From: Virgibacillus profundi
GTDB taxonomy: Bacteria > Bacillota > Bacilli > Bacillales > Amphibacillaceae
NCBI RefSeq assembly: GCF_002287375.1
Contig: NZ_NPOA01000009.1
Location: 124,001-188,000 of the forward strand
Length of the DNA stretch: 64,000 nt
Direction: 5' to 3'
Under the pieces are notes generated by a model, which worked only from the letters and a program-made list of their open reading frames with translations, was not told where the DNA came from and made no database searches. Positions 1-9,150 of the stretch are shown here, piece by piece. The position numbers were made by a program, and so were the translations under genes. Within the stretch, counting starts at the first letter, position 1; every line of letters begins with the position of its first letter.

Positions 1-155
1 TGGTATGTAGTGTTTTAGGTATACTATTTACTGTTTCTTATATTGTTTTATAAAAATTCACATCTAAACACTTTAAACTATTTTGTTTTTCGAGTAAAAT
101 GAATATAGTCTTTTAACAAATAAGAATATGGGGATTACATAAGGAGGAAACTAAG

Positions 156-533
156 GTGAAGAACAATGCAGCTGTCCCATATGCAATAATAGCTATTCTT
201 GGGATACTTACAGTAATTGTAATTTCGTTTATTGGTTTAAATCAGCGTGAAGACATTCAGCAGGCTGAAGAAGGCGGCGGTGAACAAACAGAAGAGTCAC
301 AAGAAGGAGAAACTACAGGAAATCCTGAAGAAATATTCTCTTCCAACTGTGCAAGCTGTCATGGTGCTGATCTATCCGGTGGAGTAGGTCCAGACTTAAC
401 TCAAGTAGGAAGTGATCTTTCAAAAGAAGATATTCAGAATATCATTATTAATGGTCAAGGATCAATGCCTCCTGGACTGGCTACAGATGCTGAAGCAGAG
501 GTACTAGCAAGCTGGTTATCTGAAAAACAGTAA
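156..533 (+). CDS. cccA: Membrane-anchored cytochrome c550 (CccA)
   Basis: Small c-type cytochrome that carries electrons on the outer face of the membrane. Residues 7-28 form one hydrophobic N-terminal anchor, followed by a Glu/Gly-rich linker (about 31-58) and a cytochrome domain. The heme-binding motif CASCH is at residues 65-69 and the likely axial Met is at 104 (GSMPPG). The 125-aa length fits the B. subtilis CccA family. The start is GTG at 156, preceded by AAGGAGG. The gene is followed by its own terminator, so it is probably monocistronic; it precedes trmK as in B. subtilis. Confidence 0.93.
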   Translation: MKNNAAVPYAIIAILGILTVIVISFIGLNQREDIQQAEEGGGEQTEESQEGETTGNPEEIFSSNCASCHGADLSGGVGPDLTQVGSDLSKEDIQNIIINGQGSMPPGLATDAEAEVLASWLSEKQ

Positions 534-555
534 TGTATAATGAAATATATTAAAA

Positions 556-594
556 AGTTAAGCTTTCTGCTATGAACAGAAGGCTTTTCTTTTT
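556..594 (+). terminator. Terminator of cccA
   Basis: Imperfect hairpin (AAGCTTTCTG against CAGAAGGCTT) followed by a T-rich run, 20 nt after the cccA stop. Confidence 0.7.
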
Positions 595-736
595 CTCTTA
601 AAGGCATTGTAAGTTTTCTGTTCTCGGGCAGATGTTCTTGCTCTTGGGCTGATGAAGACAGCTAATCCACTAAGACAAGCCCTGCGCTAAATGAAGTAAA
701 ACTACAGGTTAAAAGTATAGGAAAGTAGAGATATTT

Positions 737-1453
737 ATGACGAATTCGATAAAACTATCAAAAAGATTAAGTAAAGTAGCCTCATATCTTCCAGAAGGGG
801 CTTTATTTGCAGATATTGGTTCAGACCATGCATATTTACCGTGCTATGTTTGCTTGCATGATAATACGGCAAAAGCTATTGCAGGAGAATTGAATGTTGG
901 ACCATATAATAGTGCTGTTGATACTGTCAATCAACATGAATTATCAAAAGTAATAGAAGTTCGATTGGGAAATGGGCTGCAAATATTAAACAAAGGAGAA
1001 GTACGTCAGTTGGTAATTGCCGGAATAGGCGGACCTTTGATCAAAACGATATTAGATGAGGGCATTCAAAAGCTGGATGGGGTTGAACGAATCATTGCCC
1101 AACCAAATATTGATGCCGGAAATGTTAGAAAGTGGTTTTACGAAAATGGGTTTACAATTACGAACGAGGCGATACTGGAAGAAAGTGGTCATATTTATGA
1201 AATAGTCGTCGCAGATAAAAATGCAGCTGCCAACCCCTTTGAAGCAGATGATTTAGAAAAGCAATTATTATTCGGACCATTACTATTAAAAGAAAAAACA
1301 GAAGTATTTTTTTACAAATGGAAAACTGAATATGAAAAATTACAACGTGTAATTGATCAAATGAATAAAGCGACTATAAAAAATGATAAAAAGATACAGC
1401 AGTTTCAGAAAGAGTTGAAATGGATGAAGGAGGTTTTAATGAATGAAAAATAA
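737..1453 (+). CDS. trmK: tRNA (adenine22-N1)-methyltransferase TrmK
   Basis: SAM-dependent enzyme that makes m1A22 in tRNA. The Rossmann SAM motif FADIGSDHAYLP is near residues 24-35, followed by the family motif VIAGIGG near 94-100. The last third is charged and helical, as in the TrmK coiled-coil tail. Length 238 aa is typical. The gene overlaps the next one (yqfO) by 11 nt, so the pair is translationally coupled, as in B. subtilis yqfN-yqfO. Confidence 0.92.
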   Translation: MTNSIKLSKRLSKVASYLPEGALFADIGSDHAYLPCYVCLHDNTAKAIAGELNVGPYNSAVDTVNQHELSKVIEVRLGNGLQILNKGEVRQLVIAGIGGPLIKTILDEGIQKLDGVERIIAQPNIDAGNVRKWFYENGFTITNEAILEESGHIYEIVVADKNAAANPFEADDLEKQLLFGPLLLKEKTEVFFYKWKTEYEKLQRVIDQMNKATIKNDKKIQQFQKELKWMKEVLMNEK

Positions 1454-2558
1454 ACAAACTAATTCAGATATTTTTAATCTCATGGAAAACTGGGCGCCCA
1501 AGAATCTTGCATATGACTGGGACAATGTTGGATTACAGGTAGGCACCTATAATAAACAGGTGAAAAAAGTTATGATAACATTGGACGTCCTAGAGACAGT
1601 TGTAGATGAAGCAATTGATAAAGGGGTTGACTTGATCATTGCACATCACCCACTTTTATTTAAGCCACTGAAACAGGTGAATATTGAATCTGTTCAAGGA
1701 CGCATTATCCACAAACTAATTCAGCACAATATAACTGTATATGCATCACATACAAATTTAGATACAGCTAATGGCGGTGTGAATGATATACTTTGTGATT
1801 TGCTGGGAATAGGAAGCAGCAAGGTTCTAGTTCATACTGCTACGGAAAAGCTTTATAAAATTGCTGTTTTTGTTCCAAAATCACATATGCATAATATTCG
1901 GGAAGCATTAAGTGAAGGTGGTGCGGGACATATTGGTAATTATAGTCACTGCACGTTCCAATCTGAAGGCCAGGGGACTTTTAAACCTCTTGAGGGGACA
2001 AACCCATACATTGGATCCCAGGATGAGTTAGAGCTGGTTGATGAAGTCAAAATCGAAACAATTGTACAGGAGAAAAAGCTTTCCAATGTGATTCGTGCTA
2101 TGATAAAGGCACATCCATATGAAGAAGTTGCCTATGATATTTTTCCATTACAAAATAAAGGCGAAGCGTTTGGAATTGGCCGTATTGGTAAATTAGATTC
2201 TCCGATGTTTATGGAGGAATTTTGCGAACATATAAAAGAAGTTTTGGATGTACCAACCGTTCGCTTCACAGGTAATTTAACAAAAAAAGTGGACAAGGTT
2301 GCAATATTGGGTGGAAGTGGAGAAAAATACATCCATACAGCTAAGCAGCAGGGAGCAGATGTCTATATTACCGGGGATATGAGTTTTCATATGGCACAAG
2401 ATGCTTGGCAGATGGGGCTATCTGTAATTGATCCAGGCCACTATATCGAAAAAGTAATGAAAAAGGCAACAAAACAGTATTTGGATAAAATACTTAAAAA
2501 AGATAATGTTGAGGTCATTTTATCAGAAGTTAATACAGAGCCATTTTTATTTATTTAA
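1443..2558 (+). CDS. yqfO: Nif3-like dinuclear metal protein YqfO
   Basis: Member of the Nif3/GTP cyclohydrolase I type 2-like family, thought to form hexameric toroids. Metal-binding signatures are visible: the N-terminal AHHPLLF near residue 68 and the HTNLDTA segment near 99, plus the C-terminal GGSGEKYI and TGDMSFH motifs. The central part (about 130-235) is the PII-like insert found in Gram-positive members. Length 371 aa is normal. The exact biochemical role is unsettled in the family. In B. subtilis ispH and yqfQ follow; here neither is present before cshB. Confidence 0.9.
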   Translation: MKNKQTNSDIFNLMENWAPKNLAYDWDNVGLQVGTYNKQVKKVMITLDVLETVVDEAIDKGVDLIIAHHPLLFKPLKQVNIESVQGRIIHKLIQHNITVYASHTNLDTANGGVNDILCDLLGIGSSKVLVHTATEKLYKIAVFVPKSHMHNIREALSEGGAGHIGNYSHCTFQSEGQGTFKPLEGTNPYIGSQDELELVDEVKIETIVQEKKLSNVIRAMIKAHPYEEVAYDIFPLQNKGEAFGIGRIGKLDSPMFMEEFCEHIKEVLDVPTVRFTGNLTKKVDKVAILGGSGEKYIHTAKQQGADVYITGDMSFHMAQDAWQMGLSVIDPGHYIEKVMKKATKQYLDKILKKDNVEVILSEVNTEPFLFI

Positions 2559-2588
2559 TAATTAATTTAACCAGGCTATATTCTAAAA

Positions 2589-2618
2589 GGCTGGGACTTT
2601 GCACTCAATCGTCCCACC
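2589..2618. repeat. Short GGGAC/GTCCC hairpin element
   Basis: TGGGAC (2592-2597) can pair with GTCCCA (2611-2616) around a CAC-containing loop. Close relatives of this hairpin flank both large GC-rich repeats (about 54801-54831, and a diverged inverted form about 18849-18876). It lies in the yqfO-cshB gap, with no terminator-like T-run, so it looks like a dispersed repeat. Confidence 0.45.
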
Positions 2619-2692
2619 AAAAATTGTATAGCAGTCGTATAAAAACGATAAATTAGATGAAAACAGTCTTACCTAAAAAGGAGTACTATTAT

Positions 2693-4006
2693 ATGAAAAT
2701 AAACAGCTTCAATGATTTTTCATTTGACCAGGAATTAATGGATGTCATAAACCGGTTGAAATTTCGGGAACCAACAGAAGTTCAAAAACAAGTAATTCCT
2801 GCAATTTTACAAGGAACAAGTGTTATCGGACAATCACGTACAGGATCCGGAAAGACACATGCATTTTTGCTTCCATTATTTAACCAGATGGATGTAAACA
2901 AACGTCAGGTTCAATTTGTCATTACTGCCCCCACAAGGGAATTGGCAACGCAATTACATGAGGAAGTAAAAAAGATCATCCATTATGCAGGCAAAGAGCA
3001 GCAGTGGATTTCAAAATTGCTTGTTGGTGGAACAGATAAGCAAAAAATGGTGGACAAGCTTAAAGATCCCCCACATATCATTGTAGGTACACCAGGAAGA
3101 ATTCTGGATCTTGTGAAAGAGGAAGCAGTTTCTATTTATTCAGCCGCTTCATTTGTCATAGATGAAGCTGACTTAATGCTTGATTTAGGGTTTATTAATG
3201 ATGTGGATCAATTATTGCTTCGTTGTAAAAAGGAGATCCAATTACTTGTATTTTCGGCAACTATTCCACAACGATTGCAACATTTTTTTAAGAAATATTT
3301 AGAAAATCCATTATATGTTAAAGTGGATGATCACTTTTCACCTGAAACAATGGAACACAGATTGATTGATCTAAGACATCGTAATGAAGCAGATATTATT
3401 ATTGAAATATCAAAAACAATTCAGCCTTATTTGGCCATTATATTTACGAATGGAAAAGAAATAGCCAACAAACTTGCAGCTTCTCTGCAGGAAAAAGGTC
3501 TGGACGTTGGTTTGATACATGGCGGATTAACTCCCAGGGAGCGTAAGCGTGTTTTAAAAGATATTCAAAATCTCCGTTATCAATATATCGTCGCAACAGA
3601 TTTGGCAGCAAGAGGTATTGATATAAAAGGTGTCAGCCATGTAATTAATGCTCAAATTCCAAAAGAAGAAGATTTCTACATTCACCGTGTTGGCAGAACG
3701 GCTAGAGCAGGTCTGGAAGGTACAGCTATAAGTATTTATCAGGAACATGATATTAAACTAATTGAAAAGCTTGAACAAAAAGGATTAAGTTTTACTTATA
3801 CAGATATTAAAAACGGTGAATGGCGCGATGCAAAACCATGGAATGAACGTAATTTACGGACAAAAACAGATACAGATATTGAGAAGGAAGCCTGGAAACG
3901 TGTACGGAAATCGAATAAGGTAAAACCAGGCTATAAGAAAAAAATGAAAACACAGCAGGAATTCATTAAAAGGCAGTTATCAAAGAAAAATAAATATAAC
4001 AAATAG
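2693..4006 (+). CDS. cshB: DEAD-box ATP-dependent RNA helicase CshB
   Basis: RNA helicase linked to ribosome biogenesis, mRNA turnover and cold adaptation. Helicase motifs appear in order: Q motif, SRTGSGKTH (motif I), PTRELA (Ia), DEAD in VIDEADLM (II), SATIP (III), ARGIDI (V) and HRVGRTAR (VI), followed by a basic Lys-rich tail. I chose ATG 2693 (437 aa) over an upstream in-frame ATG at 2657 because AAAAAGGAG sits about 10 nt before 2693. The gene is followed after 50 nt by nfo on the same strand, matching yqfR-yqfS synteny. Confidence 0.93.
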   Translation: MKINSFNDFSFDQELMDVINRLKFREPTEVQKQVIPAILQGTSVIGQSRTGSGKTHAFLLPLFNQMDVNKRQVQFVITAPTRELATQLHEEVKKIIHYAGKEQQWISKLLVGGTDKQKMVDKLKDPPHIIVGTPGRILDLVKEEAVSIYSAASFVIDEADLMLDLGFINDVDQLLLRCKKEIQLLVFSATIPQRLQHFFKKYLENPLYVKVDDHFSPETMEHRLIDLRHRNEADIIIEISKTIQPYLAIIFTNGKEIANKLAASLQEKGLDVGLIHGGLTPRERKRVLKDIQNLRYQYIVATDLAARGIDIKGVSHVINAQIPKEEDFYIHRVGRTARAGLEGTAISIYQEHDIKLIEKLEQKGLSFTYTDIKNGEWRDAKPWNERNLRTKTDTDIEKEAWKRVRKSNKVKPGYKKKMKTQQEFIKRQLSKKNKYNK

Positions 4007-4056
4007 ATATTTTTATATAGATGCAATTTTTATAGGGAAAAGGGAGAGATTTATTC

Positions 4057-4950
4057 ATGTTAAAAATCGGATCACATGTTTCGATGAGTGGTAAGAAAAT
4101 GCTATTAGGTTCAAGTGAAGAAGCTGCTTCCTATGGCGCAAATACTTTTATGATCTATACAGGAGCACCACAAAACACAAGAAGAAAACCCATCGAAGAA
4201 TTAAACATCAAGGCAGGTAGTGAACATATGGCTGAAAATGGTATGTCAGATATTGTTGTACATGCACCATATATAATTAATATTGCAAATACAACCAAGC
4301 CGGAAACCTTTGATTTAGGTGTGAGATTTTTACGAAGTGAAATAGACCGAACCGAGGCATTAGGTGCGAAGCAAATTGTTCTTCACCCTGGAGCACATGT
4401 TGGAGCAGGGGTGGAAGAAGGAACGAAAAAAATCATCGAAGGTTTAAATGAGGTACTGGAAAAAGACAAAGATGTCCAGATTGCACTGGAAACAATGGCT
4501 GGAAAAGGTACAGAAATAGGAAGAACCTTCGATGAATTAGCCCATATTTTTGATGGCGTAACGCATAATGAAAAATTATCCGTCTGCATGGATACGTGTC
4601 ATATCCATGATGGGGGATATGATGTTGTAAATGACTTCGATGGTGTATTAAATGAATTTGATAAAATAATTGGTTTAGATCGTCTGAAAGTAATTCATGT
4701 AAATGATAGTAAAAATGTACGTGGGGCTCATAAGGATCGACATGAGAATATAGGCTTTGGATATATAGGGTTTGAAGCATTGCATGGTGTTATTCATCAT
4801 CCACAGTTAAAACATTTACCAAAAATATTAGAAACACCTTATGTTGGTGAAGATAAAAAAAATAAAAAACCGCCATACAAATTTGAAATAGATATGATAA
4901 AAGACGGTTCATTTATCTCAGATCTAAAAGAAAAAATTGTTAATGGTTAA
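4057..4950 (+). CDS. nfo: Endonuclease IV (AP endonuclease)
   Basis: Zn-dependent apurinic/apyrimidinic endonuclease of base-excision repair. The TIM-barrel AP endonuclease 2 family signatures are present: IGSHVSMSG at the N-terminus, [33 protein letters not shown] and [21 protein letters not shown], which carry the His/Asp/Glu metal ligands. Length 297 aa is typical. The SD AAAAGGGAGAG lies just upstream. In spores this enzyme repairs AP sites during outgrowth. Confidence 0.95.
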   Translation: MLKIGSHVSMSGKKMLLGSSEEAASYGANTFMIYTGAPQNTRRKPIEELNIKAGSEHMAENGMSDIVVHAPYIINIANTTKPETFDLGVRFLRSEIDRTEALGAKQIVLHPGAHVGAGVEEGTKKIIEGLNEVLEKDKDVQIALETMAGKGTEIGRTFDELAHIFDGVTHNEKLSVCMDTCHIHDGGYDVVNDFDGVLNEFDKIIGLDRLKVIHVNDSKNVRGAHKDRHENIGFGYIGFEALHGVIHHPQLKHLPKILETPYVGEDKKNKKPPYKFEIDMIKDGSFISDLKEKIVNG

Positions 4951-4957
4951 ACTGGAA

Positions 4958-4990
4958 GAGGCTGTACAGAATACAGCCTCTTTCTTTTTT
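4958..4990 (+). terminator. Terminator between nfo and yqfT (convergent)
   Basis: Perfect 9-bp stem GAGGCTGTA/TACAGCCTC followed by TTTCTTTTTT. It lies between converging genes and ends nfo transcription. Confidence 0.9.
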
Positions 4991-5274
4991 TAGTTAAACA
5001 GATGCTCTAAACCATAAGTTTTAATTAACTCATAAAATAAGTTCTGCGCTTTTTTTGCTGTTTCTGTATTGGTGATGCCAGCTAGTTGTTTAAACATTTT
5101 TTCCTGACTATTTTTATTGAAAGGATCAACGGGATTTCTTCTGACATATGTTGAAATACTTTGTGCTTCTGTTTCTGTAACGGAAAAACCGTATTGCTTC
5201 CCATAATAAAGTATTTCTTCAGGTGAAAGCTGTTTTAGTTTGTTTTTTATCATTTCTTTAATAAATATGGACAT
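4990..5274 (-). CDS. yqfT: DUF2624 protein (YqfT-like)
   Basis: Small soluble helical protein of about 94 aa, matching the DUF2624/YqfT family in size, composition and position next to nfo. No catalytic motif is visible and the function is unknown. The start is the second ATG of an ATGATTATG pair (minus strand, 5274), because AAAGGAGT lies 7 nt upstream of it and only 1 nt from the first. Confidence 0.75.
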   Translation of the reverse strand: MSIFIKEMIKNKLKQLSPEEILYYGKQYGFSVTETEAQSISTYVRRNPVDPFNKNSQEKMFKQLAGITNTETAKKAQNLFYELIKTYGLEHLFN

Positions 5275-5455
5275 AATCATACTCCTTTGAAATGGAAACT
5301 ATTGTAATATATGCAGAGTAAATTAAATCAGATACATAATTAACACCATAAAATCGACTAACATTTTAGAGTTACCAGAAATTAGCATAATTATATGTTT
5401 GATTTATCCATAAACTATAACAGCACCTCAACTAGAAGAAAGGGAGGTCTTGTTT

Positions 5456-5830
5456 ATGGATGAATTTCAAAGGTACAAAAATAAAGAAATAGAAGAACCA
5501 CCAAATCATGGAGAACAAAAAAGAAACAAGGATTTCGTTGGTGTAGAGCCGGACAGCTCCAGAAATGAAGAATTCGCTGCAGAGTTAACGGCAGACGATT
5601 ATGATGAAGTACTAAATCAGGAAGATACTGATGTCAACAGCACATTTGGTTGGATTGGTTTAGCTTTATCCGTTGTTTCATTTTTCATGATGCCGATTAT
5701 TCTTGGAGCTGCAGGGATCATCCTTGGTTTTGTTTCCAGAAGTCGTGGAGCAGATACGTTAGGTAATATTGCTATTGCCGCAGGGGCAATCTCTATTATC
5801 ATAAGACTGTTTATATTACCCTTTGTATAG
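5456..5830 (+). CDS. yqfX: Small membrane protein, YqfX-like (DUF4190-type)
   Basis: Protein of 124 aa with a hydrophilic acidic N-terminal half (about 1-58) and two hydrophobic C-terminal segments (about 62-84 and 92-122) separated by SRSRGA. This fits B. subtilis YqfX in architecture and in position before yqfZ. AGGGAGG at 5441-5447 favours ATG 5456 over TTG 5450. Function unknown. In B. subtilis ispG (yqfY) sits between yqfX and yqfZ; here only 33 nt separate them. Confidence 0.7.
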   Translation: MDEFQRYKNKEIEEPPNHGEQKRNKDFVGVEPDSSRNEEFAAELTADDYDEVLNQEDTDVNSTFGWIGLALSVVSFFMMPIILGAAGIILGFVSRSRGADTLGNIAIAAGAISIIIRLFILPFV

Positions 5831-5835
5831 ACTGT

Positions 5836-5865
5836 GGGAGGCTGTTATTGCAGCCTCTTTCTTTT
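5836..5865. terminator. Bidirectional terminator between yqfX and yqfZ
   Basis: GAGGCTG/CAGCCTC stem with T-rich flank after the converging yqfX and yqfZ genes. Confidence 0.8.
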
Positions 5866-6184
5866 ATTTCATTGTATAGACGGGAAAATAATAAAAAGAG
5901 CCTTCTTTAAGGTTATATGGATCTTTTATTTGAGGATTTGCTATGTTGAAATCAGTTAAAATCTGTTCCATATCAAGTAGCTGTATGCTATCATTATTTA
6001 TTTTTTCAACAATCGAAAGAACCGTTTCCCCTGGTTCGACTTTCATTTGAAGTACAGAAAGTTTTAGTTCAACAGGCATGTTATTTTTTATTTCATCCGG
6101 GGTTTCAGGTGTCAAGTCTTTATATATACTTATGATAAAAAGTAGGATAAGACCATAAATAAATAATTTTTTTAAGAAATTCAT
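5864..6184 (-). CDS. yqfZ: LysM-like membrane-anchored protein, YqfZ-like
   Basis: Protein of 106 aa with an N-terminal membrane segment (about 5-21) and an external domain. Its middle (LKLSVLQMKVEPGETVLSIV) and end (DPYNLKEGSFYYFPVY) read like a divergent LysM domain: a GETVLSIV start and a final N-L-x-E-G-x-x-Y-x-F-P. The SD AAAGGGG precedes the start. The assignment to YqfZ rests on this LysM-like pattern and synteny. A cell-wall or spore-coat role is inference. Confidence 0.6.
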   Translation of the reverse strand: MNFLKKLFIYGLILLFIISIYKDLTPETPDEIKNNMPVELKLSVLQMKVEPGETVLSIVEKINNDSIQLLDMEQILTDFNIANPQIKDPYNLKEGSFYYFPVYTMK

Positions 6185-6260
6185 ATTATTTACCCCTTTT
6201 TAAATGAAACATTTTATAATGGTAATACGTACATTAAGTAAGTGGGGAGGAGGAAATGAT

Positions 6261-6893
6261 ATGGATATATTTAATAACGATTGGATAGGGTTTGTGATCA
6301 CAGGATTTGCTACATTATTTTTAATTGGAGAGGTCCTGATTAATGCACGTGGAATCTTTGGATTATTAGGGATTGGATTTATTACAGTATACTTTGGTGT
6401 CTATGTTGGAACAGGCTCTTTTCTTCTTATGCTTATTATATATTTTGTAGGATTATTACTTATTATTATTGATGGAAAAATAATAAATGATGGAACCCTT
6501 GCCACATTGGGGACAGCAGCAATGTTAACATCGGTTGCACTGGCAGCACCCAATTTAACTGCAGGCATGTATGCTGTCATTGGTGTTCTATTAGGGGGAG
6601 CAGCTTCTTTCTTCTTCTTAAAGGTATTTAAGAAAAGGGACATGTGGTCAAAAATAACATTAAAAGACCAATTAACAACAGAAGCAGGCTACAGTTCAAT
6701 GAATCAGGGTTATGAAAAGTTAATTAATCAGGAAGCAGTAACTTTAAATGATTTAAGACCTGTTGGTACAATCAGAATAGATAATAAAGATTATAGTGCT
6801 ATATCAAATGGACAGTGGATTGCTAAAAATAGTGCAGTTCGGATTGTTCAGGTGGATGGAACAAAGATTCTTGTTGAAAAAATTAATAAGTAA
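6261..6893 (+). CDS. NfeD family membrane protein, short form
   Basis: Four hydrophobic segments (about residues 10-85) and two more up to about 125, followed by a C-terminal soluble domain (about 150-210) ending in a five-stranded OB-fold-like pattern (RPVGTIRIDNKDYSAISNG, then VRIVQVDGTKILVEKI). This is the NfeD C-terminal module; the ClpP-like serine protease domain of long NfeD proteins is absent. ATG 6261 (210 aa) is preferred to ATG 6204 because GGGGAGGAGG lies 8-15 nt upstream. The usual flotillin partner gene (floA) is not adjacent in this window. Confidence 0.8.
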   Translation: MDIFNNDWIGFVITGFATLFLIGEVLINARGIFGLLGIGFITVYFGVYVGTGSFLLMLIIYFVGLLLIIIDGKIINDGTLATLGTAAMLTSVALAAPNLTAGMYAVIGVLLGGAASFFFLKVFKKRDMWSKITLKDQLTTEAGYSSMNQGYEKLINQEAVTLNDLRPVGTIRIDNKDYSAISNGQWIAKNSAVRIVQVDGTKILVEKINK

Positions 6894-6910
6894 AAGCGGT
6901 TGCACCATAA

Positions 6911-6963
6911 TGAAAAAGATAATTCTCTGGAACTTTAATAAGTCCATGGGTATTATCTTTTTT
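6911..6963 (+). terminator. Terminator after NfeD gene
   Basis: AAAAAGATAAT (6913-6923) pairs with ATTATCTTTTTT (6952-6963), with a second inner stem. Confidence 0.65.
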
Positions 6964-7059
6964 ATATTTATAAGAATGAGATTTGTACATATAGGGTAGT
7001 TAATAATAGAGAGTAAATTAATTCGAATGTAAATTTAATGTAAATTATTTTTAAAACCC

Positions 7060-7103
7060 TTTACAAATGATTAATAATGATTTAATAATGGAAAAGGTAT
7101 GTG
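7060..7103 (+). promoter_or_regulatory. PhoP-type box and -10 upstream of nptA
   Basis: Three hexamers in exact 11-bp register match the Bacillus PhoP consensus TT(A/T)ACA: TTTACA 7060-7065, TTAATA 7071-7076, TTAATA 7082-7087. A -10-like TATGTG follows at 7098-7103. The same geometry is found upstream of phoU. Regulation by phosphate limitation is inferred. Confidence 0.55.
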
Positions 7104-7140
7104 ACAAATTTCGAGCATTAACGAAGGGATGGTAGTAGTA

Positions 7141-8766
7141 TTGGATATCGATATACAGACACTTATTTTTGAATTTATCGGGGGTCTGGGTATATTTCTT
7201 CTGGGTATAAAATATATGGGAGACGGACTTCAGAAATCAGCAGGTGACCGCTTGCGGGACATTCTTGATAAATTTACAAGTAATCCCTTTTTAGGTGTAT
7301 TAGCAGGTATTATTGTAACGATACTTATACAAAGTAGTTCAGGTACAACAGTATTAACAGTAGGTTTAGTAAACGCAGGTTTTATGACATTAAGACAAGC
7401 AATTGGTGTAATTATGGGTGCCAATATTGGGACGACTGTTACTGCATTTATAATCGGTATTGATATTGGAGAATATGCACTTCCAATTATTGCAGTTGGT
7501 TGTTTCTTAATATTCTTTTTCAAAAATCAAAAGGTAACTGCAGTTGGACAAACTATCTTTGGTTTTGGAGCGCTTTTCTTTGGTTTGGAATTAATGAGCA
7601 GTGGTATGTCACCATTGAGAAGCTTGGAATCCTTTCATGATTTAACAGTAAGTATGAGTGATAATCCTATTCTAGGAGTAGTCATAGGCACTGTATTTAC
7701 ATTAATTGTTCAAAGCTCTAGTGCTACAATAGGTATTCTTCAAGGTTTATTTTCAGAGGGTGCAATTGAACTGAAAGCTGCCATACCTGTGTTATTTGGT
7801 GATAATATCGGGACTACAATTACCGCTATTTTAGCATCTTTGGGAGCATCTGTTGCAGCAAAGAGAGCAGCATATACACATGTTATTTTTAATTTAGTTG
7901 GTGCCACTCTATTCCTTGTATTATTGGGTATATTTACACAATTCATTTCTTTATTACAAACGCAGTTAGGTTTGAATCCTGAAATGACTTTAGCCTTCGC
8001 ACATGGTAGTTTTAATATTACAAACACGATCATTCAGTTCCCTTTCATTGGCGCATTAGCGTGGATGGTTACTAAGATAGTTCCGGGTGAAGATACAATT
8101 GTGGAATATAAACCAAAACATTTAGATCCTATTTTTATTCAACAATCATCAACTTTAGCTTTAGACCAGGCAAAATCAGAGATAATTAGAATGGGCGAAT
8201 ACGCTTCAAATGGTCTTGAGGAAACAAATCAATATTTAAATACACAACATCAAAAGCATTCTGAAATGGCTATGCAAATTGAGGGTGCATTAAACAATTT
8301 AGACCGTAAAATAACGGATTATCTCATAGATATATCTGCAGGTTCATTATCGGAGTTAGAGAGTGCCAAGCATACAGCATTAATGGATACTGTACGTGAC
8401 ATCGAACGTATCGGGGACCACTTTGAAAATATTATTGAACTTATTGATTATAAAATATCGAATAAAGTTCATTTGACAGAACAGGCACAGCAAGACCTTA
8501 ATGATATGTTTGAACTGACTATCCTAACTGTCAAACAAGCCGTAAAAGCTCTGGAAGCTACAGATCGAGAAGAAGCACTTGCCGTAGTACAAAAAGAGGA
8601 TCAAATCGACAAAATGGAAAGAACCTATCGTAAAAAGCATATTATACGAATGAATGAGGGGCTTTGCAGTGGTTCCGCTGGTATTGTTTTCGTAGATATT
8701 ATCAGTAATCTTGAACGTATTGGGGATCATGCTGTTAACATCGCAGAGGAAGTATTGGGAGAATAA
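7141..8766 (+). CDS. Na+/phosphate symporter with PhoU-like C-terminal domain
   Basis: Na/Pi cotransporter (NptA/PNaS family). The two inverted QSSS-type repeats are visible: ILIQSSSGTTVLTVGLVNAG (near residues 62-80) and LIVQSSSATIGILQGL (near 190-205), each inside multiple hydrophobic segments (about 8 membrane passes). From about 350 to the end there is a helical PhoU-like domain containing two D-x-ERIGDH-type motifs (RDIERIGDHFENI and ISNLERIGDHAVNIAEE). TTG 7141 is favoured by AAGGGATGG at 7124-7132; ATG 7129 (545 aa) is the alternative. The gene probably replaces or supplements the high-affinity Pst system, absent from this locus. Confidence 0.88.
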   Translation: MDIDIQTLIFEFIGGLGIFLLGIKYMGDGLQKSAGDRLRDILDKFTSNPFLGVLAGIIVTILIQSSSGTTVLTVGLVNAGFMTLRQAIGVIMGANIGTTVTAFIIGIDIGEYALPIIAVGCFLIFFFKNQKVTAVGQTIFGFGALFFGLELMSSGMSPLRSLESFHDLTVSMSDNPILGVVIGTVFTLIVQSSSATIGILQGLFSEGAIELKAAIPVLFGDNIGTTITAILASLGASVAAKRAAYTHVIFNLVGATLFLVLLGIFTQFISLLQTQLGLNPEMTLAFAHGSFNITNTIIQFPFIGALAWMVTKIVPGEDTIVEYKPKHLDPIFIQQSSTLALDQAKSEIIRMGEYASNGLEETNQYLNTQHQKHSEMAMQIEGALNNLDRKITDYLIDISAGSLSELESAKHTALMDTVRDIERIGDHFENIIELIDYKISNKVHLTEQAQQDLNDMFELTILTVKQAVKALEATDREEALAVVQKEDQIDKMERTYRKKHIIRMNEGLCSGSAGIVFVDIISNLERIGDHAVNIAEEVLGE

Positions 8767-8773
8767 TCAGATA

Positions 8774-8810
8774 GGGAGAGGGGAGAAACCCTTCTCTCTT
8801 TTATTTTTTT
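8774..8810 (+). terminator. Terminator after nptA
   Basis: GAGAGGGGAG/CCCTTCTCTC stem followed by TTTTATTTTTTT. Confidence 0.8.
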
Positions 8811-8862
8811 GGTGTTGTTTCATCAGTATTGTACATGTTTATACAATTATTTAACAAAAGTA

Positions 8863-8891
8863 TTGAAATCTAATTTTGAAAATGCTATTAT
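8863..8891 (+). promoter_or_regulatory. tRNA-cluster promoter P1
   Basis: TTGAAA (8863-8868), 17-nt spacer, TATTAT (8886-8891). It lies 88 bp upstream of a second, stronger promoter, the tandem layout of Bacillus rRNA operons. The stretch 8767-9145 holds only these promoters, the nptA terminator and a non-coding leader. Confidence 0.65.
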
Positions 8892-8950
8892 ATATATTGT
8901 CGCTTAAAGAGCTTACATATTATTCGTTTTCAAATGGTGAAAAAAAGATA

Positions 8951-8979
8951 TTGACAGATTCTGTCGGACATGGTAAATT
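8951..8979 (+). promoter_or_regulatory. tRNA-cluster promoter P2
   Basis: Consensus -35 TTGACA (8951-8956), 17-nt spacer, -10 TAAATT (8974-8979). It would start a ~165-nt leader before tRNA-Asn. Confidence 0.7.
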
Positions 8980-9006
8980 ATATTTCGTGCTCATGCTTTT
9001 TAAGGT

Positions 9007-9150
9007 TTAGATTATTCCACTGCATCTAGCCGTAAGCATCAGAATCGTTCATGTGCAAAAGTGCTAACATCACCGAAAACACTTGCAACACGACGAGCAC
9101 AGACATGTTAGATTATACTGCCTTGATTAACTTATATTAGATTATTCCAC
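9007..9150 (+). repeat. 14-bp direct repeat flanking the tRNA leader
   Basis: TTAGATTATTCCAC occurs at 9007-9020 and again at 9137-9150, where its last five bases are the 5' end of tRNA-Asn. The intervening ~116 nt has no rRNA or tRNA that I can recognise. The layout is compatible with a deletion or duplication scar. Confidence 0.6.
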
